A DNA stretch of 64,000 bases from Heliocidaris erythrogramma (taxonomy: Eukaryota > Echinodermata > Echinoidea > Camarodonta > Echinometridae). How positions within the stretch are numbered: position 1 is the stretch's first letter; the number at the start of each line of letters is the position of its first letter. This document shows positions 11,091 to 23,100 of this stretch, one piece after another. Location of the stretch: positions 28,633,371 to 28,697,370 of the forward strand of contig CM046859.1 in the NCBI GenBank assembly GCA_025617745.1. Direction: 5' to 3'. Both the position numbers and the translations under genes were made by a program. The notes beneath the pieces were generated by a model, which ran no database searches, was not told the origin of the DNA, and was given only the letters and a program-made list of their open reading frames with translations.

Positions 11091-12405
11091 TGTCATTAAC
11101 CTGAGAATAAAAAAATATCATGACTAGTCATGTGTATGTTAGACTTAATGACAAATATATTTTAACTTACTACAATATCAAATTTAAATGACATGGGCAA
11201 TTAGTATTTAAGTATACAAGCCAACCCAAACAAACCCGCTGTATGTGGAGGCGGTAAATGAAAACATAGGTTTGTGTATTGGAAGAAGAAAAAACAAAAA
11301 CACTGTCATTAACCTGAGAATAAAAATATAATCATGACTGGTCATGTGTATGTTAGACTTAATGACAAATATATTTTAACTTACTACAATATAAAATTTA
11401 AATGACATGGGCAATTAGTATTTAAGGAGAATTAACCCCTGAGTACAAATTTACTTATATTGAAAGGTGTAATATATTCCTACTTATTGGCCTAAATCAT
11501 TTTCTAATAAGATACATGTATCAGAAAAGGGTATAAATAAAGATATTCCAACACCCGGTATCGTCTCCTACTCATTTACATGGGGGCTGCCATTTTCTTG
11601 CTGATTTGGATTTGTACATGAACCATTGAGAAATGTTCCGGTCAGGAAGATATTTTGAATCCAAGACCTAAATTGCTTTTCTTCATTACCTAAAATCCCA
11701 TATGTGACGAAAAATATAAAGTGGGTGTTTACATGATTTATAAAAATTAAATCTTTATAATGATACTTTTAAATTGTCTGGTTTTGCTTAACAAAAATCT
11801 ATTTTCTTGGGTTTGCCAAACAGAGCAGTATGCAGCATGCATTCTGACTTTTCAAGTCCCATTATCCGAAAGCAGGTGAATGCATAGTTTGCTGCTATAG
11901 ATGCTCAGGGAAGAAGCATCCATAAAATTTGAATTAATTTGCTCCGTCCATTGCGTCACAGTATCTAGAAAATAGATTTATATTAAGCGAATATCGATTT
12001 TCAACAGAAATATATAAGGAAATCTTCAGTTTAAAAATAAATTGACATATCTATTCTATATTTTTAATCTCAAATGGGTTTTTAATTTTGAAAAAGGCAA
12101 TTGGGCATTTGGATTAAGAAAATCTTCTTGTACACATAAAAAAATGGCAGCCCCCATGTATTGCTAGCAGACGATACATATTGCTAGCAGATGATAAATT
12201 TTGCTCAGAAAATCTTGATTCGTATCGATCTCGTATATTTTGACGCGAAGCCATATAGTCTAACAAGTAGGAATAAATAACACCTTTCAACACTATCGTC
12301 TTTATTGTTTGAGGTTAATTCTCCTTTAAGTAAAACCAAGCCAACCCCAACAAACCCGCTGTATATGGAGGCGGTAAATGAAAACATAGGCTTGTGTATT
12401 GGAAG
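11091..12405 (+). repeat. Tandem duplication of about 210 bp, second copy interrupted
   Basis: The segment running from CTGTCATTAACCTGAGAATA (11091) to TTGTGTATTGGAAG (11285) is repeated from about 11303. The second copy is broken after GCAATTAGTATTTAA and resumes at 12325 with TTTAAGTAAAACCAAGCC, ending near 12405. The first copy gives the uninterrupted site (ATTTAAGTATACAAGCC). Confidence 0.85.
11426..12324. mobile_element. TTAA-flanked non-autonomous element, 899 bp
   Basis: The ends are inverted repeats GGAGAATTAACC and GGTTAATTCTCC. Further inside, TTGAAAGGTGT and ACACCTTTCAA also pair. TTTAA is present on both sides, and the undisturbed sister copy next door shows a single TTTAA, so this is an insertion with target duplication. 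No transposase frame is seen. Confidence 0.85.
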
Positions 12406-12418
12406 TGTCTCTTTTTAA

Positions 12419-12862
12419 AGACCTCAGCCTGACCGAATTTTGAAATATACACTTTATTCATCCACGGGGAGCTATATATTTTCTGAACAAATTGAAACCA
12501 ACTTCATGAGATTCCGTTTCCTGTGGAATGAGTAACAGCGTCCCGAATGTTGAGCCCCGGTGGTTTTTCTGACGAGGGCCCCGTCTCTGAGGAACGCTAC
12601 TTTGCGGGGGGTGAAAATTTGATGACGACATATCGTGTAGACGCACTCGGAGCTGTATACATGACATGTCGTCACACGTCTAGCGACCCCCTGCAGTTTC
12701 ATCTCTTGTTACGCAATAGGGAGGGGGCGGACCAAAAAAATTATCTTTTTTATTTTTTATGGATAAACGGAGACGAAAATTTATGAATACCCAGGGTAAT
12801 TATATTCTTTGTTTACTAAGCTTTACGTCAATATATGGTTGTTTTGGGTCAGGCTGAGGTCT
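12419..12862. mobile_element. TTAA-flanked MITE, 444 bp
   Basis: Perfect 16-bp inverted ends AGACCTCAGCCTGACC / GGTCAGGCTGAGGTCT, with TTAA at 12415-12418 and 12863-12866. TTAA target sites are used by piggyBac- and Kolobok-type transposons. The interior is non-coding. Confidence 0.85.
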
Positions 12863-12866
12863 TTAA

Positions 12867-13640
12867 GTTCAAAAATCTCTGACAAGCATGAAAAAAAAAA
12901 AAAAAAAAAAAAAAGGTTCTCAGCGTTTTAGGGTCTCTTTTTAACTACTTTTTAGCTACAGCACCACCAGCACCCCCTGCTTTTTTCCACCCCGCACCCC
13001 GGCTCCCAGTTTGGCTAATGTGTGTCTGTCTGTCAGTCCGTTTGTTTGAAAGCGCTTTTCTCCGTGATTTCCCACTCAATCGAGCTGGGTTTTTTTTTAA
13101 CGTGGCTAAAAGTTTCCAGATTGTCATGAGGGGAGTTGTTTGCAGGTATTTTGGTAGTATTATTTAAAGGATTTTTACAATTCGTAACTTTCTTTGGCAG
13201 GCCCCGCGAGTAAAGCTTCGAAGTTCCCAGTCCTTTCGACCTTTTTCGGGTCAGCGTACTTGGGTACTTGGGCTGTACAGAGAAGAAGACCACCCCCCCC
13301 CCCCCCCCCCCCATGGCCACGGGTAATTTTTGCTAGTCCATGCAAATTCAGTGTCCAATTTTTTTCCGGCACCGGGGGGGGGGTGCCTCGTCAGGGCGAA
13401 AATATATGACAAGAAAGAAAGAAAGGTCTCACCTTTTCAGGTCCAGCCTTCTCTGACAAGTAAAAAAAAAGGTCCTGACATCTTTAAGGGTGTCTTTTCC
13501 GGTTCAAAATTTTTCCCACAAGGCATAGGCCTGCCCAGGTACCGAGGTTTAATTGCTTTTGTTATGGTTTAATGTATTTCTCACTTATGTAAATCTCTAG
13601 ACATCGTACTTGAGCATATTTTTAAATAAAGAAATTAAGA
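12867..13640. other. Homopolymer-rich repeat sequence
   Basis: There is an A-run near 12890-12914, a C-run near 13290-13312 and a G-run near 13374-13382. The text between resembles dispersed repeat sequence. No motif-bearing frame was found. Confidence 0.4.
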
Positions 13641-13783
13641 TTGAGTTAGTGTATGATTGTATTCTCTTTGGGGGTGGGTTAGATATACCATAACCATCAG
13701 GGGATGCGCATATCTAGTCGGTAACTTCAGTTCAGTAGAGCTTGTGGAAAACGTGTGTTGTGCATTTTCAGCGCGCGCGGCAT

Positions 13784-13832
13784 GCTTGAACCATAGGCTT
13801 GAACCATAGGCTTGAACCATAGGCTTGAACTT
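13784..13832 (+). repeat. 15-bp minisatellite upstream of ATG10
   Basis: Just over three copies of CTTGAACCATAGG. It lies about 200 bp before the ATG10 start codon. Confidence 0.8.
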
Positions 13833-14033
13833 GCGATCGAGCTTTTGGCTCGCGATAGCGCTGCATGGCTGGCCGGCCAGCGGGCCTGACCCACCATAGC
13901 TGACCGACTCGGTACCCGGACGGTCCGCCTGACCAGACGCCGCCGAAGCGAAGCAGCAACTCGATATCACCCGATTTGATCTGACGAAACATTCCGCATT
14001 GCACTAGCATTGGATCATCTGGCATGTCTGGTC

Positions 14034-14141
14034 ATGGAGGGAGTTGGAGAAGTGGAGAGCGTGAAATTTATGACTGATATAGCAGAAATAGAGCGACTAT
14101 CAAACCAACTGAAAGATGGATGGGAAATTAGGTCACACATG
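14034..14141 (+). CDS. ATG10: ATG10 exon 1
   Basis: Encodes the N-terminal helix region, [20 protein letters not shown] then IRSHM, which lines up residue for residue with the human F..YCAEFIKHSQQIGDSWEW segment. The donor is ATG|GTTCGT. A GT nine bases downstream is also in phase, so the exon could be three codons longer. Confidence 0.8.
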
Positions 14142-17100
14142 GTTCGTATCGTAATTACCTAGCAGTTCTTTAACTTTGACGTTTGAGCTATGAACACCAA
14201 GTGTTTACCAAGGAGACTACTACTAGTACTACAACTAGGGGCGGGCATGAAATAGGCCCACAGCGAAAGACAGCAACAACAACAAAGTAATTTGTTACTT
14301 TTGACTAAACTCTAACTTCTAAGACTAAACTTTCTAAAGTTTGACTTTGACTTTGAGTTTTGTACTACTTAGGCCTACTAGGCCTACTACAGACCACTCA
14401 CGGGTACATTTCTGTAAAATAGTTGGTATTTTCTGTCGCATGTACTGAAGCCATGGCCGGTGGGGGGAAAATAAGATAAATATTTTAAATACCTTGCTTT
14501 CAAATTCAGCCCTTAAAAATCTAACTCCTACATCAAATGGCCGTTAGGAAGAACTTTTGATATTTTCAGCAAAATCCAAAGTCAAAATCTTGTCCAAAAC
14601 CGGAGAAATCCCCGCCGATTTGTTTCGCGATTGCGTATTGTTTACATACTGTACTGCCGATGTCTTAGACTAAAATCGGCCAATAAATTTTTTGTCCACG
14701 AAAAACTCGGGATCGCAAGCGCACATCGATCTTTACGATCGCGCGCACACAGAAAATCGGGACTTTTCCGTGTACGCCATATAGGGACCGAATTTTTAAG
14801 GACAAAACTCTTTTGGGGAGATGTCAGCGCCCGCGGCGACAAGGAAATGTACACAATGACTCCGATAGCTCGTTTCGCGAGAATCGAGAGTAAATTACGG
14901 ATTTCATTTTTTGAAATATATTTTCCAACATCGGTGAGTTGAATTTATTGTATTTCTTGAATATTTTGGGGTCGGTTTTTGTAAATTAAATGCCGATTTT
15001 GAGTGAATGTTGGTGACTTTTGTGCAGTGGTGTTTTAAAAAGTTGAGGTGTATGACTGCCTACATTATACACACGAAGTATAGGAATGTAGCTATGACTA
15101 TGAGTGCTACAGACTAGGCAGTACTAGGCCTACTACTAGTACTACTACTAGGCCTACTACTAGGCTAGATCTGTATTACCCAGGTATTACCGTAGATCTA
15201 GGCCTACTGAGTACTGAGGACTGTCTTACTCTTAGGTTGGAATAGTTTTTCACTATTTTAGAAAAATCATCTAGATTGTACTAGGCTTAGGCCTAGATGT
15301 ATTTAATGAACTTAGAAGAAAGCTAGACCATATTTAGCTAAGTACAATTTATGATTTATTTAAAAGTTTAAAAAATAAAGTACGGTACCGGACTACCGGT
15401 ACAAAATTGGTACTTGGCATTGGTAGGCCTAGACTACTCTAGTCTAGGCCTAAGGTAAGGTAATAATTAAAAAATAGAAATAGAATTAGGACTTACCGAG
15501 CAGCCGGCTACGAAATTGGTTTGCTACCATGTTCGCTACGTTCCGGTTACGTTACTATAGTGTTAACACATACGCCACTGAATGCAATGCTACACAGAAA
15601 CACACACAGAAATAATAAAATGGTGATCTTTCCCGAGAACTGCTTCCGCAGTTCGGGTTCCGGGGTCAATTCTATTATCTGCACATACGTCTACAACGTG
15701 CGTACGCTCACGTCTATCAAAGAGGTCAGTGGACGGAGACTATTCAATGATATGACCGTCCACACAATACGCGATATGTGAGCATTCAGTCTATATGTAC
15801 GGAGGTCTAGTGGAGCCAGACGGAGTCTCGGCAGAACAAGCGACGATACAGAGAGACTGAAGCTTTTGGTCCAACTATTCATAGACTATATAAACTCCAG
15901 GGAGCTCCAACGCGCTCCAAGTCCAAGGCCCACGGCAACACCAACGCTGCGTGTGAAACCTGGAACCTTGAACAAGTTGAAGTAAAATCACTAATAATCC
16001 CTTAGTTTTAGCAGCTCCTTGAAGCTATCTGGGGATGATGTAAGCGCTCTGTCAATCAATGCTTCCTGAGTGTAAAAAAAAAAATGGGCTATGCCTTTTA
16101 CATCACAAAGCCTGGTCTTTTATTCCACCAATCTAACTGCGCACGGATAGCAGGTCATAAAAAATGGGCTGGAAAATCCCTTTCCTGATAACTCCCGGGA
16201 CCGACAGGTTCTTCACCACAGCATCTCCTCCTCGGGGAACTTTTGGAATGTTTGTTTTCAAATGATTTTCGTTATTTTGTTTAAAAAAATTAAAAATATA
16301 GCATAAGAAATTTCCGAGAACTCACCAGTGTTTGTGTATCCATGCCTCCTCTTGTCATGCGCGCTGTCGCTGATACAACCATAATCGAAACTATACGATG
16401 TGGTGCAGTGGTGGAGATTTCCATTAATGCTAAACGTTGAGGTCTCAACTGGCTAAGGCTTTTTGTTTAGCATTAATGGAAATTTCGTCAGACATCTCCA
16501 CCACTGTACCACATCGTATAGTTTCGATTATGGTTGTATCGCCGACAGCGCACCGTCGCTTGCAGCCGCCATTTTAAATCTGCATGAGTTGGTGATTTCG
16601 ACCACAGGTCCCGGTAGATGGTTCCAGGTTTTCACAGTTCGTGGAAAGAACGAGAACTTGAAGACTTCCAGTACCAGTCAGCATTCGTTGACTACATCAC
16701 TGTACGCTCTTACACTATTCAAGCCAGAACAATGGGATCTGTGGACTTGTTCTGGACTGAAGAGTGTAATACATGTAGTGTAGTCAATGAATGCTGACTG
16801 GTACTGTCTGTGGTCGCTTTCGGGATAACATACTTGAGGTTATGGTCGTGCCGTAGCTGGGATAATGACAGGAGCTCCCTGGAGTTAGACATAAGTAGAC
16901 CTATCTATGTATATATTACGCTAAGGATTTGGGGCCTTTTTTTGGTTTGAATATAGGCGCCTCCCCTGACCCTTTCGGTCCCCGCCTTTTGGTACCCACG
17001 GGCGGGGAATGGTTCTTAGAGTGGTGGGAGGCACTTCTTAAGGGCTGACGTGTCGTCCATATTTCATAAATTCATTTTTAAACATTGAATTTCTGGAGGG

Positions 17101-20100
17101 AGTAATAATTCTGACACCCCATGAAGCGGGTTTGTAGCTTCATACCCAACCCATACCCTTTACCTATGAAGGGGAGAAACCTCAGTTGGTGTATTGCCAA
17201 ATTAGAACAGCGAGATGTGCATATACTCCAAGCATGACTCCAAGGCCATATCCATATGGCTTTAATGTTTTAATGTATACGACGCAACACACGTGTTATT
17301 CGTTCGCACAGCGCACAAGCACACACACAGGTACGGTACGATGTTTCACGCATAGAGTTGTACATACACACAGTTTAGTGTGTATGTACATGTAACTTTA
17401 TGGTTTCACGGTGGTCGCTGGGGGGTGGGGGGGGTGTCTCATTGAGGCCGGCACATCATCCACTTGCAAACGGATAAAAAGAGTACCTTTTCAGCAATAA
17501 GTGCATAACCCGGGTAACGCGTTCAGGGTATAAAAAAGCAAAATCAAGAAAAAGGGTATCAAATTCAGAGACTGATAAGAACAAGATCCGCGGAAGGAGG
17601 GGGAGGGGGGTATAGTTCGGTAATGTGCTCCAAATTAGGTTATATTTCTTTACGGTTCCTTTTTGGCTAAAAAGAGGTCTATGATGATGATGTAGGCCTA
17701 ATCCTCAAATATAGGATGTAAAATACCAAGCAAGATATAAAATCGCTGTTAATGGTATAAAAATCTGCCCCTACTTCAATCTGCTTTTTAATTCAGCAAG
17801 TGATTTACGCGGATAATGTACAGGTCTCAATGAGACATCCCCTGGGGCGGTCGTCGCGATCAATTCGGATCGCCTCAGAAGCCCGTAAACTTTTCTGCCC
17901 TTTATTTGTGAAAATTTGGCTCCTTTGGAACTTTCATTTATGTAAGCATTCCATTACTTTCTAAATTGATCTTTCAACAGTTAAAAAAAAAATTATTTAT
18001 TTTTTAAATTTATTAATTAATTTATTAATTTATCTTTGGGGGGTGAAGGGGTGAAAGGCAGGAACATAATTATAACTTAGATTTTAAAAAATAGGAGGGG
18101 GATTTCGGCCACTTCATATTTTAGGACTCTTTATAATCAGTTTGATTTATTTCTACTTTTTACTTATATCATATGTGACCCTCCACCACAAAACGACCAA
18201 TAAGTCGCAATGGGAGTTGTAGAGTAAACAGATGAAAAAGGTGGTTTGGGGTGGAAATTTTGATTTTAACTTTTTTGTATTCTGAAAGTTCATTTATTAA
18301 TCTACCATCTGTCAAAATTTCAGGTTAAAATACTTTGTCGAAATAGGTTTTTACTCTCATTCAAAATGACCATGTTTTCCTGGACATTCGAACTCTGTGT
18401 GTCAACTTGCTGAGATTGTACTTCACATCGCTTTTCTGGTATAGCTTAAATACTATGCACTGTCTGATATTCAAAATCTAAAAAAACATAGAAATATATC
18501 AATTCCGAAGGTATGGAAAGTTTCAACCCAATCAAATTAGTACTTCACAGTGTATGCTAGGGAGTTTTGACTCAACCGTTTGTGCAACAAACAATAGGAC
18601 ACAGATTAGGCGTTCTTAAATGGTCACTCTTCTTTAGAGCCCATTTTCTCTATTGTTTTGGTCATTAGCCTGTCTGACACGTTGACATTCTCATTGTAAT
18701 TTACTTGGGTTTGCTTAGTCCATACAAGACGAATTATATATCATTTTAAAGCTTAGAATCTAAGCTTTCAAACTGTATTGAAATATTGAAAACCCAAATT
18801 TCCGACTTATTGGTCGTTTTGTGGTGGAGGGTCACATATTATCAACGACAGTGACATGAAAGGGGAAAATGGCCCTCATGCCAGTGGCGTATCTAGGTAT
18901 TCTGACGCCCATAGCAAACTATCAAATCTGCAACCCCTCCCCCTCCCCCCCCCCCCACCATGCCCAAACTCAGATTAATAAGCGTTTTAAATTAAGAAAT
19001 GACACTATGTGAAAGTCAAGTTTTGATGCACATAAGCCGGGGATATTATATAAGCGAGGGAACAAAGTGACCGAGCGGCAGCTTCCCCCCCCCCCCCCCC
19101 CAATTTCCACCCCTCAAATTGAAATTTCTTATGTATTCTACCTTTACCAAAAAAAAAAATCCAAGGGAATACAGCGACCTAGCAATAGATTTTTTTGTTG
19201 AAATTTTGAACATTCCTATTTGGGGGGGGGGGGCGCAAAATAAATGAAATCCCTGAAGAAATACATTTGAGGAATTTAGTAAGGCAATTGGATGATTTCT
19301 TTCGAATGTTCTATAGGCCTACCTTGAAAGTGCTTTGTATGCACTTATATCCCATCTGGGGGCGCAAAATTTAACAAGCTCCTGCCTAATGCGGGGAAGG
19401 GGGGGGAGGCAAAGAAACTAGAGTCAATTGGAATTTGAACGTAATTATGCGAGGGAGCGAAGCAACCGAGTTTAAGAAAGTTTCTGCATTTCAAACCCTA
19501 TAAAACACAATTTCTTACGCATTTTGTCCTTGACTGGGGCGCAAATAACCCTGAAAGGCCATAACATGTATTGTATTTCTCGCCCTTTACTTTCTCTCTT
19601 TTGCTTTTTTTGCCCCCCCCCCCCTTCAAGTGCCGCCCGGGGCACGTGCCCCCTCTGCCCCAATAAATACGCCACTGCCTCATACCGTTGGAAACATGAT
19701 ATTGTATAAATCGCCTCAAATATATTATTCATTCCCTTATGACAGACTAAACCGGTCTGTAGACATCATTCGGGGAGGGGAGGTGTAGGAGATCACGTCA
19801 CTTAGGAATATCGGTTGCTACGGAGTAAAGAAGGCGACCCCCCCCCCCCCCCACACCAAAATTTTCTTCGAAAATAATTCTACCATGATATGAATACGTA
19901 TAGGATACTACTCCCATCTCCCCTCGAGCTGGGGGTGATGGGAGGCCGGGGGGGGGGGGTAGTAGGAAAAAGTCAATCCGTCTGTCCTCCTAAGACCCAT
20001 ATAAGAAGGCAGTAATCCCCCTGAAAAGAAAAAACAAATTCATTTTTCTAATTTTTGTATCCTTTAAAAGGGACGTACCGCTAATTATGCATGTTATGTT

Positions 20101-23100
20101 TTCATGGCCTTAATTTCTTTAAACAGGGCAAGATCAAATCGCTCCAGCTAGCTCTATGCATGGATATACTCACCGGCGTAGACAGGAGGCACAGGGGAGC
20201 CATGGCCCCTCCTATTCAGCCACTAAAAAAAGAAGAAAAAAAAGCGAGAGCGAAAAAGCGGGGGAAGAGGGAAACTCCCCCTTCCCTGCACCCATCCCTG
20301 TTACAGTGCAGTATTAAATAATAAATAAATAACTAAAAAGCATTCCGGACGTTGAAATAACTTTCCTCCTAAAAAAAGTGCTATAAAACGTCAGAGCTTT
20401 CAGAGCTTTCAGAGCACTCTTTGTGTGCTCACAACCGCCCCCCTAAAATGAAATCCTGGCTATGTGGTTGGATCCTTCACGTCTGCCCCCCCCCCCCCCC
20501 CATTGAAAAATCCTGGCTACGCCTGTGGCTATACTATGGATATACTATTTTAATTATATCTATGCCCTATGTGCGAGAATCCCGCCCGGGTGTAAATGAG
20601 ATCGTGTGTCATCCACAGGCCACAGGGCCGACGTAACATAAATAAAATCATTATTAAGTCATTCATAAAGTAAAACAATCGTCATTTAGTCTTCATCAAA
20701 ATGAAAATGTATTTTGTTCAGACTTCATGTAAGATTTGGATAAGTAACACATATTAATATGTTGTAAATACTTCTTGGTAAAAAAATAACACTTTACCTG
20801 ACTTTTCTTTATATTCACTTTATTGTTGTGACAAATATACGCTACTATGATTAATCATAAACACAGCTAGCGCCCGTGGATGTCCACGGGCTGCTTCTGC
20901 TAGTACTAGTATAAGACTAGAGTGTAGATGGTGTGGTGGTGAATGGTGATTTGTAGCTGTACGAGCTCCTTGGCTTATTAATCTGGTACTGGCCTACGGA
21001 GCTGTACATGGGATCCATATGTGACCAGGCACCACAAAACCACCAAAAAGTCGCCAGATATGAGTTTTTAGTTAAGTTCTGATTCTGAAAGAGCAGATTC
21101 TCAGCTTTAAAATGATATACTCATTAGCATTGGACGTTCCTAACTCACTGTACAAACCGAAGAATGCACAGTCCCTCATAATGTTACTTCTTAGAAATAA
21201 GGGTTTAAAGTTTGCAGTCTATTGAAGCACTCTGACTTTGCAAGGTGTTGCACTAAGGTGACAAAAGGTGGATTACAACTCAATGACAATTTCTATGAAG
21301 GGATTATCAGATCGTCCTAAAACTTGGCATACTAATTAGCCATATCCTGATCATCATAGCACACAAGTATCAGTGCAAGAACTAACTCCGTTTAAAATTT
21401 ATGGGAGATCAAAATGAGACAAGTATTCTGGGTTGTAAAAAGAAAAGTAATACAACAAAATCCAGAGAAGACACACATAAATCTAATAAAAAACTGTCAA
21501 AAATACCACTTTTAGATTGTTTGGTGCCTCCAAACTTTTAGATTACTAAGAAAAAAGTATGCTCTTTCAGGAAATTCCCAAAACTGAAATTTGACCATGC
21601 CAACCAAAAACACATTGATTAGAATTTTTAAGTTAGAATTTTTGTAAATGATTTTGATGATAAACTTACAAAGTTACATGTAATGATGTACATAAACTAT
21701 ATAGTCTGTCTATGAAGATATAGTATTAGTATAGTCATGTATTACCGAATGTGTACAGTGAAGCGTCTAAGAAATGGCTTTAATATGCGTGGGACTACAT
21801 CTATGTTTTTCACATGCACATTATACTATTTGACACATGCACAGATAACACAGGGCAGTAGTCAGTAGATCATAAAATGAGGCAAAAAACCTCTCTCATC
21901 TTCCCCGTACATCACCCCAAGTTGTCACCCCGTAATAAGCTTTTTCGTGGTATGAAACGTGTCTTCCTACTTACATTTTTAAAAATCAGCAATTTGTCCC
22001 CATTTTCATGAAATTGCCCTCATACATTATCGACTACATGTGTACATCTAAGATTTTTGTAATATCTGATAAATCATCAAGCTGGTAGCCCTCCTGGAGT
22101 TTTCATCAGGTAAAATATCAAAAGAAGTGTTGATTTTATGTCAATTTTATGTTTACAATCCTGTAATACAGTTCCATAATAATTGGTGACATATGGTACA
22201 TACCTTGGACTTTCCATATCAAGAACATTCCCCTGGTTGTATTAACCGTGTGAGTAAAAGACGGAGTAGGTCTTCCCTGGACACTGACATACGATGCATC
22301 CATTTTTCACATCTAGGTTGGCTCTGATGAAGTCCCCTATCTGATCAAAAGAAATGTCACACGTCAGCTAACGAAGACCCTTGAAGCCACGGATGGAGAC
22401 TGTCATGGAACTGGAACCACCCTGGATTCAAGAGATGATGTACTCCAAATAGAGGAACCCGATGATCGTGTGGTAGGAATTGATTTGTAGTGGCGTAGCG
22501 TGGGTCCAGGCATTGAGGGGGCACTTTTTTCCATGGGTGGGGGTTGGTTGCACTGGTTTTTCTGGATGGATGAAATGCTAATGAACAGGGCCACCAATTA
22601 GAGGAGCAAGTTTAAAGGGTGACAAAAATCGAAAATTAATTGCCCATTTTTCGTAGGAAGGAGTCATCAGGAGCAAAAAAATATCACACACTTTTTTATG
22701 CATTAAGGCGTATTTCATAATCATTTGAAAAGTACATTTTTCCTGATTTACACTGTCATAAGCCCCGCCCCTAAAAAACCCAATCGAAGCGACATCGTGA
22801 TCACGTGATCTGTGACATGAGAAGTAAAGGAAAATATTCCACCCACCTATATACCGTGCACGCCCGCAGGCCTGGCAGACCCAGCCCGGTACAGTGCCGA
22901 GCACGAGTATGATATTCACTGCATCAACCATTTGCATTGCATACCTGTATTTGCGTGTGTTTAATCATCTCCATGGTTTACTTCCTCACAATAACTTTGA
23001 TTTGGGGACACAGTTTCATCAATAATGCCAAATCGGTGTATACACTGTAGTTGCAGGCTGTAGCAAGACCCCTAAAGATGATGTAAGCCTACATCATTTT

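Noticed and set aside
12547-12786. Frame SPGGFSDEGPVSEERYFAGG as a possible small gene
   Set aside because: It lies wholly inside the TTAA-flanked MITE at 12419-12862, has no motif, and is most likely chance.
13635-14025. Antisense frames overlapping the ATG10 first exon region
   Set aside because: They include a minisatellite-derived LWFKPMVQAYGS repeat and no domain. ATG10 exon 1 explains the conserved sequence on the other strand.
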